Part shown: in pieces, positions 1-6,363 of the stretch | How the letters are laid out: every line of letters starts with the position of its first letter | How positions within the stretch are numbered: the stretch's first letter is position 1 | DNA from: UBA9732 sp963649615 | GTDB lineage: Bacteria; Spirochaetota; Spirochaetia; Sphaerochaetales; Sphaerochaetaceae | DNA length: 6,363 bases | Assembly: GCA_963649615.1 (NCBI GenBank) | Contig: CAVJIN010000070.1 | Coordinates: 1 to 6,363, forward strand | Direction: 5' to 3' | Made by a program: the position numbers and the translations under genes | Notes under the pieces: generated by a model | What the model saw: only the letters and a program-made list of their open reading frames with translations | The model's database searches: none | What the model was told of the DNA's origin: nothing

Positions 1-43
1 TAGCTCTTATTTTCATCCAAAGCAAAAAATAAAATTGAGGCAT

Positions 44-75
44 AGATAAACTATTATTTAGATAAACTATTATTT
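44..75. repeat. Perfect tandem 16-bp repeat upstream of hsdM
   Basis: The unit AGATAAACTATTATTT occurs at 44-59 and again directly after it at 60-75, with no mismatch. The match extends one base to the left (T43 and T59). The repeat lies in the AT-rich leader just before the candidate hsdM promoter. Each copy contains TATTAT, a near match to a -10 hexamer, but I find no well-spaced -35 element for either. It may be a recent slippage duplication or paired protein-binding sites; the sequence does not tell which. Confidence 0.9.
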
Positions 76-104
76 TTGCATTTCCTTGCGTTCAGTGATA
101 TTCT
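76..104 (+). promoter_or_regulatory. Candidate extended -10 promoter for the hsdMSR operon
   Basis: A -35-like TTGCAT (76-81) is followed after 17 bases by TATTCT (99-104). The TG at 96-97 sits one base before that hexamer, as in an extended -10 element. Transcription would begin near 111, giving a leader of about 34 bases to the GTG at 145. Each hexamer matches the sigma-70 consensus only partly (3 of 6 and 4 of 6), and the region is AT-rich, so chance is a real alternative. A second, weaker pairing is TTCAGT (91-96) with TATACA (114-119), also with a 17-base spacer. Confidence 0.35.
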
Positions 105-130
105 AAGAAGTTGTATACACAGTATTAGTT

Positions 131-135
131 GGAGA
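131..135 (+). promoter_or_regulatory. Ribosome binding site deciding the hsdM start
   Basis: GGAGA lies 9 bases before the GTG at 145. The in-frame TTG at 76 has only AT-rich sequence upstream and no Shine-Dalgarno match. This site therefore favours the GTG as the true start and removes 23 residues from the longest possible frame. Confidence 0.75.
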
Positions 136-144
136 AAACAAATA

Positions 145-1965
145 GTGATTAATATAAGAAAACTTGAAGCAGAATTATGGGAATCAGCAGACCTACTACG
201 TGCAGGTTCTAAACTTACATCAAACCAGTATTGCATGCCAGTTCTTGGCCTAATATTCTTGCGCTATGCTTATAGTCGTTTCAAGAAAGTAGAATCTGAA
301 ATCTTAAAAAGTCGTCCTTCTCGTGGGGGACGTGTACTACCCGTAGAACCCAGTGATTTTATAGCCAAGAGTGCACTTTATTTGCCCAAAGAAGCTCAAT
401 ACGATTATCTTGTAAATCTTCCAGCTGACATCACCTCTGCAAGACTTAAGAACAAAGAAGGTCATTTCATGAATAGTCTTGGAGAAGTTGTAAATAATGC
501 CATGCAACTGATTGAAGACCAAAGCGAACAGCTTTCTGGCGTTTTGCCCCAAAACTACACAATTTTCAAGGATGAACTTTTATCTGAGCTCTTGCGTATT
601 TTCAATAACAGTGCACTAGATGACATTGGTGGCGATATCATTGGTCGCATTTATGAGTACTTTCTAAACAAATTTGCCAAGAACATTGCTTCTGATGATG
701 GAGTATTCTTCACTCCCAAATCTCTGGTCAAAATGATTGTAAATATCATAGAGCCCACAAACGGTGTTCTTTTGGATCCAGCATGTGGTAGCGGTGGAAT
801 GTTTGTCCAATCTGGAGATTTTGTAAATTCCACGGGCATGAACGCCAACAGCGCCATGACTTTCTACGGACAGGAGAAAGTTGAATATAATGCACAGCTT
901 TGTCTTATGAACATGGCTGTGCATGGGCTTACAGGCGTCATTAAATCTGGAGATGAGGCCAACACATTCTATCATGATGCTCACAACCTAAATGGCCGTT
1001 GCAACTATGTCATGGCAAATCCACCATTTAACGTAGACAAAGTAAAAGCCGAATCCTGCGAGAGCGCTGGACGTCTTCCTTTTGGCATGCCATCTATAAA
1101 CAAGAACAAAGAGGTCAGCAACGCAAACTATCTCTGGATTTCCTACTTTTACTCTTATTTGAACGAGAAAGGCCGTGCAGGCTTTGTCATGGCCTCATCT
1201 GCCACAGACAGCCAAGGCAAAGATAAGGACATTCGCGAAAGACTCATCAGGACCGGACACGTGGACGTCATGGTTAGCGTGGGCAATAATTTCTTCTACA
1301 CCAAGAGTTTGCCATGCTCCCTGTGGTTTTTCAATAAGGCCAAGGCCGATATTATTAAAGATAAAGTTCTCTTTATTGACGCACGCAATTATTACACGGT
1401 TGTAGACCGCACCCTTAATGAATGGAGTGATTGGCAACTTAAAAACCTCAACGCCATTGTGTGGTTGTATCGTGGAGAAATAGATAAGTACAAAGCTCTG
1501 CTTGAAGAATATAAAGCTGTCCTGAGAGCTGAAGGAAGCTTTGCTGACAAAGTAAAAGAACTCTCAGAATCATTAAAGGCCCTCAGGGCCCAAGCAAAGA
1601 GCGCAGTTGAGAGTGCCGATAAAAAGGACAAGAAGAAAACACAAACCATTTATGACAAAGAAATTGCAGAGCTTTCTGAGACTCTTACCATAGCAAAAGA
1701 AGCAAACTGGCTCTACGAAAAATTTGGAGACGGAGAGTATAAAGACATCCTAGGTCTTTGCAAGATTGTTAGTATCTCAGAGATTGAAGAAAAAGGATGG
1801 TCGCTTACTCCGGGAGCCTACGTTGGCGTTGCACCTGTAGAAGATGACGGCGTGGACTTTGAAGAACGCATGGCAGAAATCCACCGTGAACTTCTTTCCT
1901 TGCAAGCAGAATCAAATGATCTAATGGACAGCATCTCTCAAAACCTAAAGGAGATGGGGTTATGA
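145..1965 (+). CDS. hsdM: Type I restriction-modification system, DNA methyltransferase subunit HsdM (N6-adenine)
   Basis: HsdM transfers a methyl group from S-adenosylmethionine to N6 of adenine in the target chosen by HsdS. It acts as M2S, or as part of the R-M-S restriction complex. From the GTG at 145 it is 606 residues. The helical N-terminal domain opens KLEAELWESADLLRAG, a typical HsdM beginning, which supports this start. SAM motif I is DPACGSGGM (about 211-219) and the catalytic motif IV is NPPF (292-295); both are intact. FFTPKSLV lies just before motif I, as usual in the family. Residues about 445-522 are charged and helical with a lysine-rich stretch (DKKDKKK), probably a coiled coil. 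The C-terminal GWSLTPGAYVGV (551-562) is the family's conserved tail motif. Classical HsdM proteins (EcoKI, EcoR124I) are about 520-530 residues, so the helical insert explains the extra length. The stop overlaps the hsdS start. An in-frame TTG at 76 would add 23 residues that do not look like HsdM. Confidence 0.97.
   Translation: MINIRKLEAELWESADLLRAGSKLTSNQYCMPVLGLIFLRYAYSRFKKVESEILKSRPSRGGRVLPVEPSDFIAKSALYLPKEAQYDYLVNLPADITSARLKNKEGHFMNSLGEVVNNAMQLIEDQSEQLSGVLPQNYTIFKDELLSELLRIFNNSALDDIGGDIIGRIYEYFLNKFAKNIASDDGVFFTPKSLVKMIVNIIEPTNGVLLDPACGSGGMFVQSGDFVNSTGMNANSAMTFYGQEKVEYNAQLCLMNMAVHGLTGVIKSGDEANTFYHDAHNLNGRCNYVMANPPFNVDKVKAESCESAGRLPFGMPSINKNKEVSNANYLWISYFYSYLNEKGRAGFVMASSATDSQGKDKDIRERLIRTGHVDVMVSVGNNFFYTKSLPCSLWFFNKAKADIIKDKVLFIDARNYYTVVDRTLNEWSDWQLKNLNAIVWLYRGEIDKYKALLEEYKAVLRAEGSFADKVKELSESLKALRAQAKSAVESADKKDKKKTQTIYDKEIAELSETLTIAKEANWLYEKFGDGEYKDILGLCKIVSISEIEEKGWSLTPGAYVGVAPVEDDGVDFEERMAEIHRELLSLQAESNDLMDSISQNLKEMGL
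1947..1954 (+). promoter_or_regulatory. Ribosome binding site for hsdS inside the end of hsdM
   Basis: AAAGGAGA lies within the last codons of hsdM, 7 bases before the ATG at 1962. Together with the ATGA overlap it points to translational coupling, which would keep M and S production linked. Confidence 0.85.
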
Positions 1966-3176
1966 GTTGGGAGAAAGTTGAAATAAAAGATATATGTAAA
2001 ATTAAGAGTGGAAAAAGACTTCCAAAAGGTGCAACTTTTGCAACCTACAGAACTCAATACCCTTATATCCGTGCTCGTGATATCAAAGCAGGAGTCATTA
2101 GCGAGGATGATCTTGTTTTCCTAACAGAAGAAGTTCAGAGGAAACTCGGTAGGTACATTGTAAATACAGGTGATATTGTAATCACTATAGCGGGTTCTGT
2201 AGGTGATGTAGGATATGTAAAAAGCAGATTTGATGGTTTCAATTTAACGGAAAATGCTGTGCGCTTAACAGAGTTTGATAAACGAATTAATTCTCAATAT
2301 CTTTTAAATATCCTCAACACACAAAAATATAGAGAAATTATGCAACAAATTGCAGGAGGGGTCGCACAGCCAAAATTGGGAATATACAAAATTGAAACCA
2401 TTCCTTTGGAAATACCTCCAATAGAGGTACAGAACAGAATTGCTGACATTCTTTCTGCTTATGACAATCTAATAGAAAACAACAAAAAGCAAATTAAGCT
2501 GTTAGAGGAGGCTGCCCAGCGCCTCTACAAAGAATGGTTCATAGACCTCCACTTCCCCGGCTATAAGAACACCCAAATCATTGACGGCCTCCCCACCGGC
2601 TGGAGTAAGAAACCTCTTTCTTCTTTTGGTGAAATAATCACAGGAAAAACTCCCCCAACTGAGAAACCAGAATATTATGGAGGTTCAATTCCTTTTGTTA
2701 AAATACCAGACATGCATAATTGCGTTTATCCAATAAATACAGAGATGACGCTAACCATTGCGGGTGCAAGCACACAAAAAAACAAATTCATTCCAAAAAA
2801 CGGCATTATGGTCTCTTGCATTGCGACAGTAGGACTAGTAAATATAGCTACTACGCTATGTCAAACAAACCAACAAATTAACTCTATTATTTTGAAAGAA
2901 AAGAAAGATTTATATTATATCTATTCAACAATGAAACGTCTAAAATTATTGCTTGAAGGTTTAGGTAGCAATGGGGCAACAATGACCAATGTTAATAAAG
3001 CAAAATTTGAAAAACTCGAAGTGCTATGTCCTGTTAGTGAATTAAGAGAAAAATATTCTGATTTTTGTAGACCAATATTTGAAAAGATTTATTCTCTCAG
3101 TGTTGGCATTAATAAATTAACCCAAGCACGGGACCGGTTGCTTCCTAAGCTAATGAGCGGGGAAATTGAGGTATAA
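1962..3176 (+). CDS. hsdS: Type I restriction-modification system, specificity subunit HsdS
   Basis: HsdS recognises the split DNA target and is the scaffold for two HsdM and up to two HsdR subunits. The 404-residue product has the standard two-half layout. Target-recognition domain 1 covers about residues 1-146 (WEKVEIKDICKIKSGKRLP at the start). Central conserved helices follow at about 148-201 (IPPIEVQNRIADILSAYDNL through YKEWFIDLHFPGY). TRD2 begins at LPTGW (210-214) and runs to about 350, with IPFVKIPDM, VSCIATVGLV and QTNQQINSI. The distal conserved helices (about 354-404) end in RDRLLPKLMSGEIEV, a very common HsdS terminus. The length equals that of EcoR124I HsdS (404), so the subunit is full size. 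The ATG overlaps the hsdM stop and has a good ribosome binding site. The two TRDs differ in sequence, so the target is expected to be asymmetric and bipartite; it cannot be read from the sequence. The TRD-coding parts are markedly more AT-rich than the central conserved part. Confidence 0.97.
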   Translation: MSWEKVEIKDICKIKSGKRLPKGATFATYRTQYPYIRARDIKAGVISEDDLVFLTEEVQRKLGRYIVNTGDIVITIAGSVGDVGYVKSRFDGFNLTENAVRLTEFDKRINSQYLLNILNTQKYREIMQQIAGGVAQPKLGIYKIETIPLEIPPIEVQNRIADILSAYDNLIENNKKQIKLLEEAAQRLYKEWFIDLHFPGYKNTQIIDGLPTGWSKKPLSSFGEIITGKTPPTEKPEYYGGSIPFVKIPDMHNCVYPINTEMTLTIAGASTQKNKFIPKNGIMVSCIATVGLVNIATTLCQTNQQINSIILKEKKDLYYIYSTMKRLKLLLEGLGSNGATMTNVNKAKFEKLEVLCPVSELREKYSDFCRPIFEKIYSLSVGINKLTQARDRLLPKLMSGEIEV

Positions 3177-3181
3177 GGAGG
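3175..3181 (+). promoter_or_regulatory. Ribosome binding site for hsdR overlapping the hsdS stop
   Basis: AAGGAGG begins inside the hsdS TAA (3174-3176) and ends 6 bases before the GTG at 3188. It is the strongest Shine-Dalgarno match in the window. It supports the GTG as the hsdR start and suggests that hsdR is translated from the same transcript as hsdS. Confidence 0.88.
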
Positions 3182-3187
3182 GCTACT

Positions 3188-6100
3188 GTGAGTTACGACT
3201 ATTCTGAAAACATTCTCGTTCAAGACAGTGCCGGAAATCTTTTACAAAATGAATTAGGCTGGGAAGTTAAATTTGCCTATAAATCAGAGAAACTAGGCAA
3301 AAACGGCACGTTTGGAAGAGAAAGTTATAAACAAATCCTTTTATCTCGCTACTTCAAAAAGGCACTCAAGAAGTTCAATCCTTGGATTAATGAGAGCCAA
3401 ATAGATGAAGCACAAAAAGTCTTAGAAAACAGACTGTCCACTTCCTCTCTTTTACAAATCAACGAAGAAAAGTATTTTCTGCTCCGTGATGGTATAGATG
3501 TAACAGTTAAGAAACCAAATGGACAAACAGACACAAGAAAAGCAATGGTTTTTGATTTTCAAAATCCAAGTGAAAATTACTTCCTTGCCATAAAAGAACT
3601 AAAAATACATGGAGACTTATACCGTCGCCGTACTGACATTGTAGGCTTTGTTAACGGCATACCACTTTTGTTTATAGAGTTAAAAAAGAATACAGTTGAT
3701 GTACAAAATGCCTATACAGACAACTATACAGACTACCAAGACACCATACCTCAATTGTTTTACTACAATGCATTTGTAATACTATCCAACGGACTAGATG
3801 CCAAAATTGGAACATTAGGAAGTAAATACGAATTCTTCCATGAGTGGAAACGCCTTTCAGAAAGAGAGGCAGGCAATGTAGCACTAGAAACCATGCTACG
3901 TGGAATATGTAGCAAAGAAAACTTCCTAGACCTCTTTGAAAACTTCATTCTTTACGACCACAGCGGAGGAAAGACAGCAAAAATTCTTGCCAGAAACCAC
4001 CAATATTTAGGCGTCAACGAAGCTGTTCAAGCGTATAAGTTACGCAAACTCAATAATGGTAAGCTTGGCGTCTTTTGGCACACTCAAGGCTCTGGAAAGA
4101 GCTATTCCATGGTCTTTTTAGCCCAAAAAATTAGGCGTAAAACTGAAGGTACTCCAACCTTTGTTATACTCACAGACAGAGACGAGCTGAACAAACAAAT
4201 ATCTGGCACATTTGAAAACTGTGGTATGTTAGGAGGAGTAAAAGCCTCTGAATATATTGCATCAAGTAGTGATGATTTAATAACCAAACTAGAAGGTAAC
4301 CCAAGCTTTATATTCAGCCTAATCCAAAAGTTCAACAAGCCAAATGCTGAGCCAATTTATCCAGATCATGACATTATTATCATGTCTGATGAAGCACATA
4401 GGAGCCAAAATGGAATCTTTGCAGACAACATGATGAAAATGCTACCAACAGCAGCTCGCATAGGTTTTACTGGAACTCCTCTTCTTTCCAGTGACAATAT
4501 CACGGCTAGAACGTTTGGTGGCTACGTATCAATTTATGATTTCAAGCGGGCTGTAGATGATGGTGCCACAGTACCTCTTTATTACGAAAACAGAGGCGAG
4601 AAGATCCTAGATCTCCACAATCCAGAGATTACAGAGCAAATTCTTGATGCAATAGATAATGCAGATCTTGACGTAGACCAACAAGATAAACTAGAAGCAG
4701 AATTTGCTAAAGAAATCCATTTACTTACAGCTGAGCCAAGGCTTCGCTCCATTGCAAGAGACTTTGTTAAACATTATTCAGATCTATGGACAAGTGGCAA
4801 AGCAATGTTCGTATGTCTTAACAAAGTAACCTGTGTTCGCATGTATAATTTCGTCCAAGAGTACTGGAAAAAAGAAATAGAAGAATTAAGGGCCAAAAAC
4901 AGCAATGCTACACAACAGGAAGCTTTAGAGATAGGTCGTAAGCTTGCATGGATGCAGGAAACTGAAATGGCAGTTGTTATTAGCCCTGAGCAGAATGAAG
5001 TTCAAACCTTCAAGAAATGGAATTTAGACATAAAGAAACATCGTACAAAGATGGAAAAACGAGAGTTGGATAAAGAATTCAAAGACCCGCAAAATCCTCT
5101 TCGTGTGGTTTTTGTTTGTGCTATGTGGCTCACGGGCTTTGATGTCAAATGTTTATCTTGTCTTTATTTAGACAAACCACTTAAGGCTCACACTCTAATG
5201 CAGACAATTGCACGTGCTAATCGTGTATACGAAGGAAAGAGCAACGGGCTTATTGTAGATTATATCGGGATTGTAAAAGCCCTTAGAAAGGCCTTGGCGG
5301 ATTACACTGCCAATGCTAGTGGAGATGGAGGGGAAGACCCTACCATTAATAAAGAAGAGCTAATTGCACGTATAATTGAGACCATAGGAAAAGCAAAAGC
5401 CTTCCTTTTGGAGAAAGACTTTGACCTTCAGAAGTTAGTGAGTGCTAGGGACTTTGCAAAGCTTTCTTATTTGCAAACGGCGGCCAATGCTGTGTGTGGA
5501 AGTCTGGCGGACAAGAAAAAGTTCTCTACTTATGCGTCGGAGATTATCCGTCTGATGAAATATATAGACAGGGATGATATAAGTCTCCAAGTTAGACAGG
5601 AGTATGAGGCAATTGCTGCAATATATGCAGAACTTCAGAATAAGCGTAAACATGTTGATACAACTGACCTTGCTGTCCAAATTAATGTTATTATCAATCA
5701 ATATGTTGAGATAGAACCAGATTCACAGATAAGTTCAAAGGAAGAATCTCGCCGTTTTGATATAAGTGCCATAAACTTTGACCTTCTTAGTAGAGAATTT
5801 GCAAAGGCAAGTAAAAAGAATCTCATTATGAGAGACCTTGAGGATGTTATCTTACAAAAGCTCAATGGCATGCTGTTTACAAATCCAAAACGCATCAATT
5901 ACTACGAGAGATATCAGCAAATCATTGAAGATTACAACAACGAACAAAATAGAGCCACCATTGAGAAAACATTTATGGATCTAATGGATTTGGCAAACAG
6001 CATGGATCAAGAAGAAAAGCGTTATATCCGTGAGGGTTTTGAAAGCGATGAAGAGCTCTCCTTCTACGACCTCCTTTTCAAAGATGATTTAAGCAAAAGC

Positions 6101-6331
6101 GAAATAAAGAAGATAAAAGAAGTTGCTGTAGATTTACTTCAAAAGATAAAAGCAAAGATTGCTACACTTGATCACTGGACAGACAAGCAGGAAACCAAAG
6201 CAGATGTGGAGAATCTCATCCGTGAAATTCTTTGGGAAAACCTTCCAACAAGCTATTCAGACGACCAAGTTAATGAATATCGCCAACGCATCTACGAATA
6301 TGTTTATACCAGATACAAAGAAGTGGCATAG
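3188..6331 (+). CDS. hsdR: Type I restriction-modification system, restriction and translocase subunit HsdR
   Basis: HsdR is the ATP-driven motor and nuclease that joins M2S on unmethylated DNA, reels DNA in and cuts it far from the site. The product is 1047 residues, close to EcoR124I HsdR (1038). The N-terminal endonuclease domain has a PD-(D/E)xK site: D150 in RTDIVGFVNG, then E164-L-K166 in FIELKK. It is followed by a QxxxY motif at Q189-Y193 (QLFYY). The superfamily 2 helicase motor has Walker A in HTQGSGKS (298-305, K304), DEAH at 401-404 with R405, and GFTGTP (426-431). The second RecA-like lobe has WLTGFD (647-652) and QTIARANR (672-679). From about 730 to the end it is mostly helical and charged, as in the C-terminal domain that docks HsdR onto the methyltransferase core. 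No key residue is missing, so restriction should be active. The GTG start is fixed by the strong ribosome binding site and by the typical SENILVQDSAGNLLQNELGW opening. Size and layout resemble the EcoR124I (type IC) group, but subtype is not certain. Confidence 0.98.
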   Translation: MSYDYSENILVQDSAGNLLQNELGWEVKFAYKSEKLGKNGTFGRESYKQILLSRYFKKALKKFNPWINESQIDEAQKVLENRLSTSSLLQINEEKYFLLRDGIDVTVKKPNGQTDTRKAMVFDFQNPSENYFLAIKELKIHGDLYRRRTDIVGFVNGIPLLFIELKKNTVDVQNAYTDNYTDYQDTIPQLFYYNAFVILSNGLDAKIGTLGSKYEFFHEWKRLSEREAGNVALETMLRGICSKENFLDLFENFILYDHSGGKTAKILARNHQYLGVNEAVQAYKLRKLNNGKLGVFWHTQGSGKSYSMVFLAQKIRRKTEGTPTFVILTDRDELNKQISGTFENCGMLGGVKASEYIASSSDDLITKLEGNPSFIFSLIQKFNKPNAEPIYPDHDIIIMSDEAHRSQNGIFADNMMKMLPTAARIGFTGTPLLSSDNITARTFGGYVSIYDFKRAVDDGATVPLYYENRGEKILDLHNPEITEQILDAIDNADLDVDQQDKLEAEFAKEIHLLTAEPRLRSIARDFVKHYSDLWTSGKAMFVCLNKVTCVRMYNFVQEYWKKEIEELRAKNSNATQQEALEIGRKLAWMQETEMAVVISPEQNEVQTFKKWNLDIKKHRTKMEKRELDKEFKDPQNPLRVVFVCAMWLTGFDVKCLSCLYLDKPLKAHTLMQTIARANRVYEGKSNGLIVDYIGIVKALRKALADYTANASGDGGEDPTINKEELIARIIETIGKAKAFLLEKDFDLQKLVSARDFAKLSYLQTAANAVCGSLADKKKFSTYASEIIRLMKYIDRDDISLQVRQEYEAIAAIYAELQNKRKHVDTTDLAVQINVIINQYVEIEPDSQISSKEESRRFDISAINFDLLSREFAKASKKNLIMRDLEDVILQKLNGMLFTNPKRINYYERYQQIIEDYNNEQNRATIEKTFMDLMDLANSMDQEEKRYIREGFESDEELSFYDLLFKDDLSKSEIKKIKEVAVDLLQKIKAKIATLDHWTDKQETKADVENLIREILWENLPTSYSDDQVNEYRQRIYEYVYTRYKEVA

Positions 6332-6355
6332 GGGTGGACAATGTTCTTTTTCTAA
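6331..6355 (+). other. Possible aborted start of a further gene after hsdR
   Basis: GGGGTGG (6331-6337) begins at the last base of the hsdR stop and is followed three bases later by ATG (6341). The frame then reads Met-Phe-Phe-Phe and stops at TAA (6353-6355). A purine-rich site directly before an ATG resembles the gene junctions upstream. The T5 run at 6347-6351 is where a one-base gain or loss would open the frame to the window edge. It could be a frameshifted gene remnant or chance; only 8 bases follow the stop, so no product can be named. Confidence 0.25.
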
Positions 6356-6363
6356 AACAAATC

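Noticed and set aside
1..42. Tail of an upstream gene
   Set aside because: All three forward frames contain stops within about 50 bases, and the short stretch has no recognisable C-terminal motif or terminator hairpin, so it cannot be assigned.
76..144. N-terminal extension of HsdM by 23 residues from the TTG at 76
   Set aside because: There is no ribosome binding site before the TTG, and the added residues (MHFLAFSDILRSC...) do not resemble an HsdM start. The GTG at 145 has GGAGA at good spacing and the family-typical sequence follows at once.
1175..1437. Overlapping open frames on both strands within hsdM (76 and 80 codons)
   Set aside because: Both lie wholly inside the conserved methyltransferase coding sequence, lack a ribosome binding site, and show no recognisable protein features.
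2505..2525. Imperfect hairpin and GAGGAGG purine run in the conserved centre of hsdS
   Set aside because: The stem is only 4 plus 3 base pairs with an internal loop, and no in-frame start codon follows the purine run at usable spacing. The sequence is explained by the conserved LEEAAQRLY codons.
1962..3176. Invertible or shufflon-type hsdS locus
   Set aside because: Only one hsdS is present, with no second specificity fragment, inverted repeat pair or recombinase gene in the window. Such partners could lie outside it but cannot be claimed.
5435..5898. Reverse-strand open frames of 88 and 66 codons within hsdR
   Set aside because: They oppose the intact HsdR frame, have no promoter or ribosome site, and have the composition of antisense reading of a helical, charged protein.
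1..6363. A novel defence system or accessory toxin, anti-restriction or controller gene in the operon
   Set aside because: The three genes fill the window almost completely, with a 4-base overlap and an 11-base gap between them. No room or frame is left for an additional full gene, and the three products match canonical HsdM, HsdS and HsdR.

Overview
The window holds one complete type I restriction-modification operon on the + strand, in the order hsdM (methylation), hsdS (specificity), hsdR (translocation and cleavage). All three reading frames look intact. The signature motifs I looked for are present: the SAM and catalytic motifs of HsdM, two target-recognition domains with their conserved spacers in HsdS, and the nuclease, Walker A, DEAH and helicase motifs of HsdR.

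The host is a moderately AT-rich bacterium. Two of the three genes begin with GTG, and each gene has a clear purine-rich Shine-Dalgarno site (GGAGA, AAAGGAGA, AAGGAGG). This fits a Firmicute, a spirochaete or a similar lineage better than a typical Bacteroidetes genome, but the sequence alone does not settle the taxon.

Layout. Positions 1-144 are a non-coding leader with a perfect tandem 16-bp repeat (44-75), a candidate extended -10 promoter (76-104) and the hsdM ribosome binding site. hsdM is placed at 145-1965, using an internal GTG rather than the longer TTG-initiated frame. hsdS (1962-3176) overlaps the hsdM stop by four bases (ATGA). hsdR (3188-6331) follows after 11 bases, and its ribosome binding site overlaps the hsdS stop. 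The last 32 bases contain a possible start of a further gene that closes after four codons. No terminator is visible before the window ends.

Working together. HsdS would hold two HsdM subunits and read a split, two-part target. M2S methylates adenines in that target. With HsdR added, the complex translocates along DNA carrying unmethylated sites and cuts it. The tight M-S-R coupling suggests a single transcript.

I see no additional or novel defence gene. The most informative oddities are the base-composition mosaic inside hsdS, the tandem repeat in front of hsdM, the coiled-coil extension of HsdM and the aborted reading frame after hsdR.
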